A DNA stretch of 58,305 bases, from positions 1 to 58,305 of the forward strand of contig CACXUY010000010.1 of the NCBI GenBank assembly GCA_902770965.1, in the 5' to 3' direction. Numbering within the stretch: position 1 is the stretch's first letter; every line of letters starts with the position of its first letter. The notes beneath the pieces were generated by a model. The model saw only the letters and a program-made list of their open reading frames with translations. It did no database searches and was not told the DNA's origin. The stretch comes from an uncultured Lachnospiraceae bacterium. Lineage in GTDB: Bacteria > Bacillota > Clostridia > Lachnospirales > Lachnospiraceae. Made by a program: the position numbers and the translations under genes. Below, piece by piece: positions 29,695 to 38,295 of this stretch.

Positions 29695-31908
29695 ATGAGA
29701 AAAAGCAAAAAAATAATAGCTTTGTTGCTGACAACAGCCATGGCTGTCAGCGTGTTCAGCGGCTGCGGCCCTAAGATCGATATCGATCAGTACGTTCAGC
29801 CCACGGCCTCTTCTGGCAACGGCGGATCTAATTCGGGTTCCAACACAGGATCGAATACCGGCAGTGAAGGCAGCCAGCAGGAAGCTCCTTCAGGTGACCT
29901 TACCTATGCTGAGGGCACTGTCCTTCGCATGGCCACCGGCTATAACTCCACCAAGACCGGCCTTAGCTTCGACGCTGAAGTAGCCGGTGAAGGCATCACC
30001 CTTGCGGACGGCAACACCTATCACGCCGGAGACCTGAAGCCTACCTGGGTCGAGGTTCAGAAAGTGCTAGGCATTAAGATTGAAGACAAATACCAGGGCA
30101 ACAGCGCAAGCAACGAGTTCGACTACTGGAAAGAGCGCATGGGCGATGTTGACATGGTCTCCGGTACCGCAAGCAAGCTCACCGAGTATGGCGAGCAGGG
30201 CATTGTGGTAAACATCGGACAGTATCTTGATCAGATGCCCAACTTCAAGGCATATCTTGAGGCAAACCCGATTGTCCGCCTTTCAATCACGGGCAATACC
30301 AACACCGGCGCTATCTATTTCTCACCTTATTTTGACGGCGTCAACGATATTGAGCGTATGCCTCTGATGCGAACCGATATGGTACAGAAGCTCCTCGATG
30401 GCGAAGGCGAGTTCACGGCTGACGCCAGCAAGAATACCGCGGCTCCTGTTTACCAGCCTTACATGCCTGAGTCCGGCAAGGTGGAGATCGAGACCGTTAA
30501 GCTTGACGGCAGCGGAACCGAGACAGTCACAAAGGATTATGATGCGGCGGGCAACATCATCGCCAAGATGAACGCTGCCGGAAGCATCGATGGCGTGACA
30601 GCTGTAAATATGCTTCGTACTTATATAGATGAGGCTTATGGCGGATACTACGGAACCGAGAGGTCCAACCTTTTCATCGGTCAGAACGCTGCATGGGATG
30701 CCGATGAACTCGTAGCTCTTCTGCGCTGCGTGGTCGCCAACCCTCAGACGCTCAACGGAACTGACAGCATCCAGGGACTGTTTTCCCGTGAGGATGACAA
30801 CAATCAGCGCCGTATAGATGTGTTCCGTTTCGCCGGTCACCTCTTCGGAGTCCGCGGCTTTGAGTCTCGTCAGGATTATCTGTACTTTGATCCCGATGGC
30901 AACCTCAAGGATGCTCGTCAGGACGTGGAAGCCTACAAAGCTCTTGAGAGGATGAACGCCATCGCTAAGGAAGGACTCATCTCTGAGAACTTCATGAATA
31001 CTGCCGACGGCAAGACGAAGCAGTACCTTGAAAACGATACAGGCTTTATGCACTACGATTACAATCAGACCCAGACCCTGTACAACGATCCCAGCCAGGG
31101 AGTCTTCGATGAAGGCGAGAAGTACATGGCAGTCATGGTTCCTGTCGCCCTTTGGCAGGATGGAGCTGAAGGCGGGACCTATATGCGTTTCACCGAGTCC
31201 TGGAGGAGCGTAAAGACCGATGGATGGGGAATCTCCGCCACCGCGGTTGCCTCCAATCCCGACAAGCTGAATGCCGCTCTTAAGCTCATCGATTTCGCTT
31301 ACTCTGACAAGGGCATGATCCTCATGAGCTACGGTCCTGACGCTTTCATCAAGACAAACGCGGACGGCAGCTATGTGACCTTCACCTTCAACGGCAAGGA
31401 GATGCCCGAGATCGCGGACGCGACCTATGCGGAGCTCTGGGAGAAGGCCAGCGGCAACTACACCAACTATGCTCGTCAGTATCTCGGCTCCACCCTGAGC
31501 TTCGCGAAGAGCCAGGCGTTTGAATATCAGTGCACCAGTGAAGTCGGACGTGAAGGCGCTGAGAAGATCTCCGTCGCCATCGCCCTTGGAACCATCAAGC
31601 ATCCCGAACTTGAGGTCTCTAAGAACCCTTGGTATATGTCCATCCCGACCGTTCTTCCCAGCACAAAGTCTGAGAATGATATGATAAACACCTACACTCA
31701 GCTGACAGCCAACGGCAAGTTCTCCTCGTCGAAGGATGGCGAGAACCTTTTCGTCAACCAGATCGTCTCCGGTTATAACGAAGAAGGCATGGACAACGCG
31801 GAAGCTGCGGCAGCCAAGGTCTCCGGCGAGTGGAGCGGTGTCCAGTACCTGAAGCTGAAGCAGGATGCGTGGAACCGTCTGCTTAACTACTACAACACAT
31901 TGAGCTGA
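29695..31908 (+). CDS. Large extracellular solute-binding lipoprotein (family 1-type)
   Basis: A 737-residue binding protein for the adjacent permeases. The signal peptide ends in the lipobox FSGC (Cys at residue 24), so it is lipid-anchored outside the cell. A Ser/Gly/Asn-rich linker (about 34-65) separates the anchor from a two-lobed ligand-binding domain. At over 700 residues it is longer than ordinary sugar binders (about 430) and matches the LplA-like class that goes with LplB/YtcP permeases. CAGGAGGAAATC precedes the ATG at 29695, and an open upstream extension into the permease gene is rejected. Confidence 0.92.
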   Translation: MRKSKKIIALLLTTAMAVSVFSGCGPKIDIDQYVQPTASSGNGGSNSGSNTGSNTGSEGSQQEAPSGDLTYAEGTVLRMATGYNSTKTGLSFDAEVAGEGITLADGNTYHAGDLKPTWVEVQKVLGIKIEDKYQGNSASNEFDYWKERMGDVDMVSGTASKLTEYGEQGIVVNIGQYLDQMPNFKAYLEANPIVRLSITGNTNTGAIYFSPYFDGVNDIERMPLMRTDMVQKLLDGEGEFTADASKNTAAPVYQPYMPESGKVEIETVKLDGSGTETVTKDYDAAGNIIAKMNAAGSIDGVTAVNMLRTYIDEAYGGYYGTERSNLFIGQNAAWDADELVALLRCVVANPQTLNGTDSIQGLFSREDDNNQRRIDVFRFAGHLFGVRGFESRQDYLYFDPDGNLKDARQDVEAYKALERMNAIAKEGLISENFMNTADGKTKQYLENDTGFMHYDYNQTQTLYNDPSQGVFDEGEKYMAVMVPVALWQDGAEGGTYMRFTESWRSVKTDGWGISATAVASNPDKLNAALKLIDFAYSDKGMILMSYGPDAFIKTNADGSYVTFTFNGKEMPEIADATYAELWEKASGNYTNYARQYLGSTLSFAKSQAFEYQCTSEVGREGAEKISVAIALGTIKHPELEVSKNPWYMSIPTVLPSTKSENDMINTYTQLTANGKFSSSKDGENLFVNQIVSGYNEEGMDNAEAAAAKVSGEWSGVQYLKLKQDAWNRLLNYYNTLS

Positions 31909-31937
31909 ATCCACGTCCCAGCAGTAAGGGAGGTAAA

Positions 31938-32528
31938 ATGTATAAAAAACAGTTGAAGCTGCAAAAAATCCTTTGCTTTCTGGCGATCGTATCCAGCGTG
32001 CTCATATTCCTGTACGCGCTCGGAATCATGACCGATTTGTATGACACCCTGTATTCGACGATGAAGAATCCTGCCGACCTGACTGAGACGGACGTCCCCG
32101 GTTCTATCGTCTATTACAATATGCAGGCGTATAACTCATATTTCCTTCGTGAGTCGATCGTACTGATCCTGTTCTCGTGCCTGTTGTTCCTCACGAATAC
32201 ACATGTTCGCAGGAAGTATTACATCGGCAATTACATCTCGGTTGCTATATTCGCGATCGCAAATATCTATGTCGCCATAGAGGCGCACGGCTACATCGAG
32301 GCCTTCAAAGAGCGTTTCCTCCGCATTGATTTCGCTGCTCTTAAGGAGCATGCCGAGATGTGGAAGACGGCATACACAGATTCGACGTTCTGGTTCGATA
32401 TCCACTACGCGGTATTCGCTTTCTCGATCCTGGTCGCTATATTGCTTGTGGTCAGCACGATCTGGAAGATCCGTCTTATGAAGGAGGAAGCCAGGCTTAT
32501 CGCGGTCGGAAAGGAGAAGACGGCATGA
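31938..32528 (+). CDS. Four-TM membrane protein of unknown function, no. 1
   Basis: I do not recognise this 196-residue protein. Four hydrophobic helices lie near residues 10-32, 70-86, 98-115 and 152-175. A long extracytoplasmic loop (about 33-68) is rich in Tyr, Asn and Asp, and a second loop of about 35 residues lies between helices three and four. The short C-terminal tail is basic. AAGGGAGGT precedes the ATG. It sits between the binding protein and the ATPase of a sugar importer and overlaps the next gene by 4 nt, so it is likely translated with it. Confidence 0.75.
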   Translation: MYKKQLKLQKILCFLAIVSSVLIFLYALGIMTDLYDTLYSTMKNPADLTETDVPGSIVYYNMQAYNSYFLRESIVLILFSCLLFLTNTHVRRKYYIGNYISVAIFAIANIYVAIEAHGYIEAFKERFLRIDFAALKEHAEMWKTAYTDSTFWFDIHYAVFAFSILVAILLVVSTIWKIRLMKEEARLIAVGKEKTA

Positions 32529-33013
32529 ACGAAGAGAAAACCATCCAGCTTGACCGTATGCGCTTCACAAAGAACAGCACGGCGGCGAATTTTGCTCTGC
32601 TGGCCATTCTGTTCGACGTGTTGTACTTCATCAGTATCTATGAATCAAATGTTGGTTCATGGTATTACAATATCCTCATGGGCGCATCGATTCTGTACAA
32701 TCTGGTGTTTATGCTTGCCGCTTTCCTCTGCTCTGAAGGAATCAAGAATTACAAGGTAAGCTACTCATATGTGATGCTCCTTCTTGGCATCATACAGATC
32801 ATCAGGATTTTCATCTATCCTATGCGCGCCAAGGCAGCCACTGTCACCATTATGGAGCAGCCGGTCATCGTCATGGGGGCGGGGCAGTTCCTTAGATGCG
32901 TTGTATATCTCGTTCTGTCGGTTGCCTGCCTTATCATCGGCGCGGTCATAGGTTATTCCCGCAGTCGTGCGCTTCAGGCGCACCTTGCCACCCTGGACAT
33001 ACATCCGGCATAA
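32525..33013 (+). CDS. Four-TM membrane protein of unknown function, no. 2
   Basis: A 162-residue protein with four predicted helices (about 20-38, 46-68, 78-97 and 122-145), a charged N terminus and a basic stretch after the last helix. The start ATG at 32525 overlaps the preceding stop in an ATGA arrangement, behind AAAGGAGA, so coupling is likely. The overall plan, four helices with one larger outer loop, resembles its neighbours without obvious sequence identity. Function unknown. The stop is 15 nt from the ATPase gene. Confidence 0.75.
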   Translation: MNEEKTIQLDRMRFTKNSTAANFALLAILFDVLYFISIYESNVGSWYYNILMGASILYNLVFMLAAFLCSEGIKNYKVSYSYVMLLLGIIQIIRIFIYPMRAKAATVTIMEQPVIVMGAGQFLRCVVYLVLSVACLIIGAVIGYSRSRALQAHLATLDIHPA

Positions 33014-33028
33014 GGAAAGGAGGACGTT

Positions 33029-34105
33029 ATGGCACAGTTAAGTGTTCAGCACATCGATAAGATATATGACAACAAAGTGCAGGCGGTCTTCGATTTCAAT
33101 CTGGATGTCAAGGATGGCGAATTGATAGTCCTGGTCGGCCCTTCGGGCTGCGGTAAGTCCACGACTCTCCGCATGATAGCCGGTCTTGAAGACATTTCCG
33201 CAGGGCATCTCTTCCTTGACGGCAAGGAGATCACCCAGACTCCCGCGAAAGACCGCGACATGGCGATGGTATTCCAGAACTACGCCCTTTACGGCCATAT
33301 GACCATCTATGAGAACATGGCGTTCTCACTGATGCTGAGGAAAGAGAATCCAAATGTCATTCACAAGAAGGTTCTCGCTGCCGCTGAGATCCTGGGTCTC
33401 ACGAGCCAGCTGAACAAAAAGCCTTCGCAGCTGTCAGGCGGTCAGCGCCAGCGTGTGGCTATGGGCCGTTCGATAGTACGAAACCCCAAGGTTTTCCTGT
33501 TTGATGAGCCCTTGTCTAACCTCGACGCAAAGCTTCGCGGCGCGACTCGCCGTGAGATACTGCTGCTCCACAAACGTCTGAAGGCGACTATGCTGTATGT
33601 CACGCACGATCAGACCGAAGCCCTGACCTTGGCGGACCGTATCGTCTGCATGTCCATGGGATATGTGCAGCAGATAGGCACTCCTCTTGAGCTCTACGAT
33701 GCCCCGGCGAACCGTTTCGTCGCGAGCTTCATCGGCCTGCCGCCCATGAACTTCTTTGATGTCACTGTGCGCGAGGGCGAGCTTGAAGGAAGAGGCTTCC
33801 GCCTTCCGCTCAGCGAGAGCGAGAAAGGCATACTGAAGCCTTATGCCGGCAAGGAGATCGAGCTTGGCGTTCGTCCCGAGGATGTTTCTGCGGGAGGAGA
33901 TATCCCGATGAAGGTTTTCTCAAATGAGAACCTCGGCATGAATACGCTTCTTCACGGCAACATCAAGGATGGCGATAAGCTTTCCGCAAAGCTCCGCGGG
34001 TGGTTCGACTATAAAGTGGGAGACAATGTCAACGTAATATTCAACCGGAAGCATTTCTTTGACAAGGAGACCGGCGAGGCTATCGGAAGGGGGAAGAAAG
34101 CATGA
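33029..34105 (+). CDS. ugpC: ABC transporter ATPase, MsmK/UgpC type, first copy
   Basis: A 358-residue nucleotide-binding subunit of CUT1 importers. It shows Walker A GPSGCGKST, signature LSGGQRQRV, Walker B VFLFDEP and the switch His in THDQTEA, then the C-terminal OB-fold regulatory domain (about 235-350). In Firmicutes one such ATPase often serves several CUT1 transporters. Here it is in one operon with LplB/YtcP permeases. AAGGAGG precedes the ATG, and the gene overlaps the next one by 4 nt. Confidence 0.93.
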   Translation: MAQLSVQHIDKIYDNKVQAVFDFNLDVKDGELIVLVGPSGCGKSTTLRMIAGLEDISAGHLFLDGKEITQTPAKDRDMAMVFQNYALYGHMTIYENMAFSLMLRKENPNVIHKKVLAAAEILGLTSQLNKKPSQLSGGQRQRVAMGRSIVRNPKVFLFDEPLSNLDAKLRGATRREILLLHKRLKATMLYVTHDQTEALTLADRIVCMSMGYVQQIGTPLELYDAPANRFVASFIGLPPMNFFDVTVREGELEGRGFRLPLSESEKGILKPYAGKEIELGVRPEDVSAGGDIPMKVFSNENLGMNTLLHGNIKDGDKLSAKLRGWFDYKVGDNVNVIFNRKHFFDKETGEAIGRGKKA

Positions 34106-34680
34106 GCGCAAATGAAAAAAAGCAGGCAAAAACCTCATCCCATATGCCCGAATTCCTCAGGAGGTTTTTTGTAGGCCTCAAGAGGAAGCCCTCGATCATA
34201 GCTTTGGTCGTCCTGGCCGCAGCGTTCTTTCAGTATTCACTGAATCTGACGCATATTTCTGACACCACGGCGAAGATACAAGGTCCTGGAATGGGACTGT
34301 GCGGTTTTGCCACGATGCTGTTCTCCATGCTTTCACTGGTCTGCTTCCTCAACGCCTTTCCCAGGCGCAAGAAACCGGTGATTCCCATGGTAGCTATCAT
34401 GTTCGTCATGTTCGCGATCATCATTTTCTGCGATGTGCGTTACTCGAATCTCATTCTCACCGCTCTAACAAGAGCTGAGAATCCCATAAGGCTTGACGCG
34501 TCTACGATATATATCGCGCAGGCTTATAACGTTCTTCAGACGCACATAGGAATAGAGATTGCCGGAATCGTACTTACCGTTCTCATGCCGCTGTACACGA
34601 AGCTGCTTAGGAAGATCAATACTTCCGTAACGGTCGAGGACTATGGCAAGCTTGACGCGATCGATATAGACGGCGAGTAA
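34102..34680 (+). CDS. Four-TM membrane protein of unknown function, no. 3
   Basis: A 192-residue protein with a basic 30-residue N terminus, four hydrophobic helices (about 32-50, 65-85, 92-112 and 147-168), and an acidic C-terminal tail of about 20 residues. The outer loop between helices three and four contains the segment ENPIRLDASTIYIAQAYNVL. It starts by an ATGA overlap with the ATPase stop. I recognise no family. The tight coupling with the ATPase is the best clue that it works with the transporter. Confidence 0.75.
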   Translation: MSANEKKQAKTSSHMPEFLRRFFVGLKRKPSIIALVVLAAAFFQYSLNLTHISDTTAKIQGPGMGLCGFATMLFSMLSLVCFLNAFPRRKKPVIPMVAIMFVMFAIIIFCDVRYSNLILTALTRAENPIRLDASTIYIAQAYNVLQTHIGIEIAGIVLTVLMPLYTKLLRKINTSVTVEDYGKLDAIDIDGE

Positions 34681-34737
34681 TAAAGATCGGCAATACTATT
34701 AAGCTCCCTTAGCCCGGGATGCTGAACAGTTGTAAAT

Positions 34738-34857
34738 TAAACATCCATAGCACGCCTGTGCTGCCACGACCTGTGAAGGTCGTGGCAGCATACAGGCGGT
34801 GTATGCATGCATCCCTACATGGCCACCCTGCTTCGCAGGGAGCCGACTTCTAAAGTA
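34738..34857 (+). ncRNA. Structured repeat element, copy B (candidate cis-regulatory RNA)
   Basis: The second copy of the element at 24526-24644. The arms here are perfect: CGCCTG (34753-34758) with CAGGCG (34793-34798), and TGCTGCCACGACC (34759-34771) with GGTCGTGGCAGCA (34778-34790) around a TGTGAA loop. A second hairpin, CCCTGC TTC GCAGGG, occupies 34826-34840. The copies share the flanking AAACATCCATAGCA, the ATGCATCC box, the GGCCACC box and the GACTT box. It ends 69 nt before the ATG at 34927. Confidence 0.68.
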
Positions 34858-34926
34858 AGTAATGTAAACCAGATAATGTGGGACCGGAGGCGTTATCAGC
34901 TTCCGGTTCCCGGGAAGAGGGCGAGC

Positions 34927-35565
34927 ATGGCTTCTAAAAAAAACAAGCGCATGGCTCCTGAAGAAAATAAGGCGACCACCGACTATTACAGGCTGAACAC
35001 CAAGGCAGTGAACGACTTGGCGGAAGCAAATGAGGAGAACTCTCCCGAGGTTACCAAGGAAGAGCTGCGCAAGTACCGCTCCGGTTCGAGGATCAAGCTT
35101 CCGGCCGGGGTGAAGGCCATACTTATCAAGATGTGGTTCGCAGGTTCCGTATGCTTCTTCATTTTCTGGGGATTGAGTTCATATATGGGCGATCTGCTTG
35201 ACCTTATAGTAGTATTTGCGGCAGTCCTTGGCATTGTGACGGATATCCTGACGAATAATGTACTCCGTAATTTTTCAAATGATGACATCGAGCCTGGCAG
35301 GTTTATGATGTTTCCCCAAAAACGTTATTGGACCTTCATTCTGAATATACTGTACGCAGGAGTGCTCCTGACCTGCACAGCGGCAGTTTATGGAGGGATC
35401 AACCTCATTCTTTCGGTACTGAGAGGCGAAGGCACGGTTCTTGGAGTAGGACCGATTCTTTTCGGAGTGTTCTACACGGCGATCGACATGCTGTTCATAA
35501 CGATCAAGCGCACGCTGATCGGCATATTTACGGATGCGACAGAAAACGCGAAGAAAATGCGGTAA
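34927..35565 (+). CDS. Four-TM membrane protein of unknown function, no. 4
   Basis: A 212-residue protein with a hydrophilic N-terminal region of about 65 residues (Lys, Glu and Asn rich), then four hydrophobic helices (about 70-88, 91-112, 132-153 and 165-190) and a basic C terminus. The open frame extends upstream into structured element B, but AAGAGGG 6 nt before the ATG at 34927 and the composition change support the shorter protein. Family unknown. It lies in line with the transporter genes and 31 nt before the polygalacturonase gene. Confidence 0.7.
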   Translation: MASKKNKRMAPEENKATTDYYRLNTKAVNDLAEANEENSPEVTKEELRKYRSGSRIKLPAGVKAILIKMWFAGSVCFFIFWGLSSYMGDLLDLIVVFAAVLGIVTDILTNNVLRNFSNDDIEPGRFMMFPQKRYWTFILNILYAGVLLTCTAAVYGGINLILSVLRGEGTVLGVGPILFGVFYTAIDMLFITIKRTLIGIFTDATENAKKMR

Positions 35566-35596
35566 AACAATCATTAATAAAGGAGCATAAGATATT

Positions 35597-37162
35597 ATGG
35601 ATTTGAAGATTCTTTTTTCCGGAGTAAGCTCAGCGTGTTTTGAGCTTGTCAACACTGAGCCTTACTACGCGCCGGAGAAATTTAAGGTGCTTTTGGACGG
35701 CCAGGAGCTATACGAATGTGAGAGTAATGTTTTCTCTGTTTTCTCACTCATCCCTGACAGAGAATACAAGATCCAAGCCAAGGCAGACGGATTTGAGGCG
35801 GAAGCTTATTTTAGGACAAAGACCGAGAGCTGCTGCGTAGATGTCCGTTCCTTCGGCGCGAAGGGCGATGGGGTTACTGACGACACGCAGGCGGTACAGA
35901 TGGCTATCAGCTATCTGCCCGACGGAGCAAGGCTTCTTTTCCCCGCAGGAGTTTATCTTACCAAGCCGCTGGTACTTCGAAGCCATATAACTATCGAGCT
36001 TGCCGAGGACGCGGAGCTTCGCGGGTGGCCGGTGAGAGAAGATTGGCCGATTGTTCCGGGCGTCATCACCGACATTTACGGCAAGGAGCTGTATTTCGGG
36101 GGCTTCGAGGGCAATGCCATACCGACCTATGAATCATTCGTATCGGGGCAGTATATCGAGGATGTAGCTATAGTCGGTAAAGGCACGATAAACGGGAACG
36201 CCAGAGAGGGACATTTTTGGGAAGACGTACATAGCTTTCCGGTAGAAAGAGCCAGGCTGCTGTTCTTTAACCGCTGCAAAAACATCACGCTTCACGGCAT
36301 TCATGCCTGCGACTCTCCTTCATGGCAGATACACCCTTATTATTCGGACAAGATAGGTATATATGATGTATTTATCTCAGCGCCGAAGGACAGCCCGAAC
36401 ACAGATGCCATAGATCCCGAGTCCTGCGATGAGGTCGAGATCATCGGCTGCCGTTTTTCTGTCGGAGATGACTGTATAGCGATAAAGTCCAGCAAGATAG
36501 AGCTGGGGATGAAACTGAACCGTCCCGCCGACCATCATATGATAAGGAACTGCCTGATGCAGTTCGGGCACGGAGCCGTAACCTTGGGAAGCGAGATAGG
36601 CGCCGGAGTTAGGAATCTCAGCGTATCACATTGTTACTTCAGAGGAACTGACCGCGGGCTTCGCATAAAGACGCGCCGTGGCCGCGGAAAGAACTGCCGC
36701 GTCGATGAGGTCTGTTTTGAGAACATAAAGATGGAAGGCGTTCTCACTCCTTTTGCGGTCAACATGTGGTATTCGTGCTGCGATCCGGACCGTCACAGTG
36801 AGTATGTCTGGTCAAGAGAGCATCTGCCGATAGATGACCGCACTCCATATCTTGGACACTTCCATTTCAGGGATATAGACTGTACCGGAGCGGAGGTCGC
36901 GGCCTGCTATATAGACGGTCTGCCTGAAGCGCCTGTTGAGGAAGTTGTCTTTGAGAATGTAAGGATAGATTTTGCCGAGGACGCGAAGCCTGGCGTACCG
37001 ATTATGAAGAATTTCGCGGAACCGTGCTGCCGTCTGGGGCTTTATTTTGACAATGTACGAAGGATAAAGCTTGATTCAGTTAAGCTTACCGGAGTAGAGA
37101 AAGAGGCCGTGGTCGCCCGGCATTATGACGAACTCATAACTGAGAATATAAGTGAGGGCTGA
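35597..37162 (+). CDS. Polygalacturonase-type glycoside hydrolase family 28, no signal peptide
   Basis: This 521-residue protein has an N-terminal fibronectin-III-like domain (about 1-75) and a right-handed beta-helix with the GH28 signature: NTD (268-270), the DD pair at 291-292 in GDDC, GHG with His325, and RIK at 356-358. GH28 enzymes hydrolyse alpha-1,4-galacturonide bonds, and a FN3-plus-helix layout is common in exo-acting forms. No signal peptide is present, so a cytoplasmic exo-polygalacturonase on imported oligomers is likely. AAAGGAGC precedes the ATG. The GH105 gene follows after 2 nt. Confidence 0.93.
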   Translation: MDLKILFSGVSSACFELVNTEPYYAPEKFKVLLDGQELYECESNVFSVFSLIPDREYKIQAKADGFEAEAYFRTKTESCCVDVRSFGAKGDGVTDDTQAVQMAISYLPDGARLLFPAGVYLTKPLVLRSHITIELAEDAELRGWPVREDWPIVPGVITDIYGKELYFGGFEGNAIPTYESFVSGQYIEDVAIVGKGTINGNAREGHFWEDVHSFPVERARLLFFNRCKNITLHGIHACDSPSWQIHPYYSDKIGIYDVFISAPKDSPNTDAIDPESCDEVEIIGCRFSVGDDCIAIKSSKIELGMKLNRPADHHMIRNCLMQFGHGAVTLGSEIGAGVRNLSVSHCYFRGTDRGLRIKTRRGRGKNCRVDEVCFENIKMEGVLTPFAVNMWYSCCDPDRHSEYVWSREHLPIDDRTPYLGHFHFRDIDCTGAEVAACYIDGLPEAPVEEVVFENVRIDFAEDAKPGVPIMKNFAEPCCRLGLYFDNVRRIKLDSVKLTGVEKEAVVARHYDELITENISEG

Positions 37163-37164
37163 AA

Positions 37165-38289
37165 ATGTACGAACAAATCGAAGCCTATGTGAAGCATCTG
37201 ATCAAGGAATCGACACCTGAGAGAACGGTGTGGAATGTCGAGAAGCTCCGTCAGGGAAAACCTTCGAACTGGAATTATATCGATGGCTGTATGATAACCG
37301 CGCTGCTTGCTATGGCGGATATTACCGGCGAGAAAGCCTACTTTGACTTTGCTGAAGGTTTTATAGATTGGTTTGTCTGTGAGGACGGCTCGATCAAAAC
37401 CTACGAACCTGACAAAAAGACCCTCGATGACGTAAACGAGGGACGGGTGCTGTTCCCCCTTTATGAGCGCACAGGGAAAGAGAAGTACAGGAAGGCGGCT
37501 GATCTCATCTACAGTCATCTTAAATGCCAGCCCAGAACCTTCGAGGGTTCATTCTGGCATAAGGATATCTACCCAGATCAGGTATGGCTGGACGGTATCT
37601 ATATGGCGCTCCCCTTCATCACGTTGTACGAGAAATATTTCGGTGACAAGGATTACAGCGATGTGTGCGGACAGATAGATACTGTAAGGAAGCACATGTT
37701 CGATGAGAAAAAGAAATTATACTATCATGGCTATGACGCAAGCAGAAAGGCTTTTTGGGCCGATCCGGAGTCGGGCCTGTCGAAGAATTTCTGGCTTCGA
37801 AGCATAGGTTGGTTCGCGGTTGCCCTGGCAGATCTTTTGGAGATACTCCCTGACGGCAGCCAGAGGAAAAAGCTCGAAGATATCTTTGTTGAACTCATGG
37901 AAGGCATAGCTCCTTACGCTGATGAGGAGACAGGCATGTATTGGCAGGTTGTTGACCAGGGCGGACGCGAGGGCAATTACCTGGAGACCAGCGGAAGCAG
38001 CATGATAGCCTATGCCATGCTGAAAGGCTCGCGTCTGGGCATCCTGACAAAAGATTATGCCGCCAAAGGCAGTAAGACCTTCAGCGGCATAGTTGATAAA
38101 TATCTGTCATTCAAAGATGGGGAGATGAATCTGGAGGGCATATGCCTGGTGGCAGGCCTGGGTCCCGAGAATAATCGCAGACGTGATGGCTCATATGAAT
38201 ACTATATATCAGAGCCAATCGTCAAGAACGATGCGAAAGGCGTAGCTCCATTCCTGCTCTGCTATACGGAGATAATGAGGCTTGGCTGA
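37165..38289 (+). CDS. Unsaturated uronyl hydrolase, glycoside hydrolase family 105 (YteR/YesR-like)
   Basis: This 374-residue (alpha/alpha)6-barrel enzyme releases 4-deoxy-L-threo-5-hexosulose uronate from the unsaturated ends of pectin fragments. The general acid Asp143 lies in PDQVWLDG, the position used in the Bacillus subtilis YteR structure, with a second active-site region at WYWQVVDQ-like (Y)WQVVDQGG near residue 260. No signal peptide is visible. Its product is the substrate of KduI encoded nearby. It is convergent with an AraC regulator 6 nt away. Confidence 0.9.
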   Translation: MYEQIEAYVKHLIKESTPERTVWNVEKLRQGKPSNWNYIDGCMITALLAMADITGEKAYFDFAEGFIDWFVCEDGSIKTYEPDKKTLDDVNEGRVLFPLYERTGKEKYRKAADLIYSHLKCQPRTFEGSFWHKDIYPDQVWLDGIYMALPFITLYEKYFGDKDYSDVCGQIDTVRKHMFDEKKKLYYHGYDASRKAFWADPESGLSKNFWLRSIGWFAVALADLLEILPDGSQRKKLEDIFVELMEGIAPYADEETGMYWQVVDQGGREGNYLETSGSSMIAYAMLKGSRLGILTKDYAAKGSKTFSGIVDKYLSFKDGEMNLEGICLVAGLGPENNRRRDGSYEYYISEPIVKNDAKGVAPFLLCYTEIMRLG

Positions 38290-38295
38290 AGTCGG

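Noticed and set aside
30322-31914. 530-residue open frame antisense to the binding protein
   Set aside because: It is a shadow of the 737-residue lipoprotein gene. No ribosome-binding site, no recognisable domain and an arbitrary composition.
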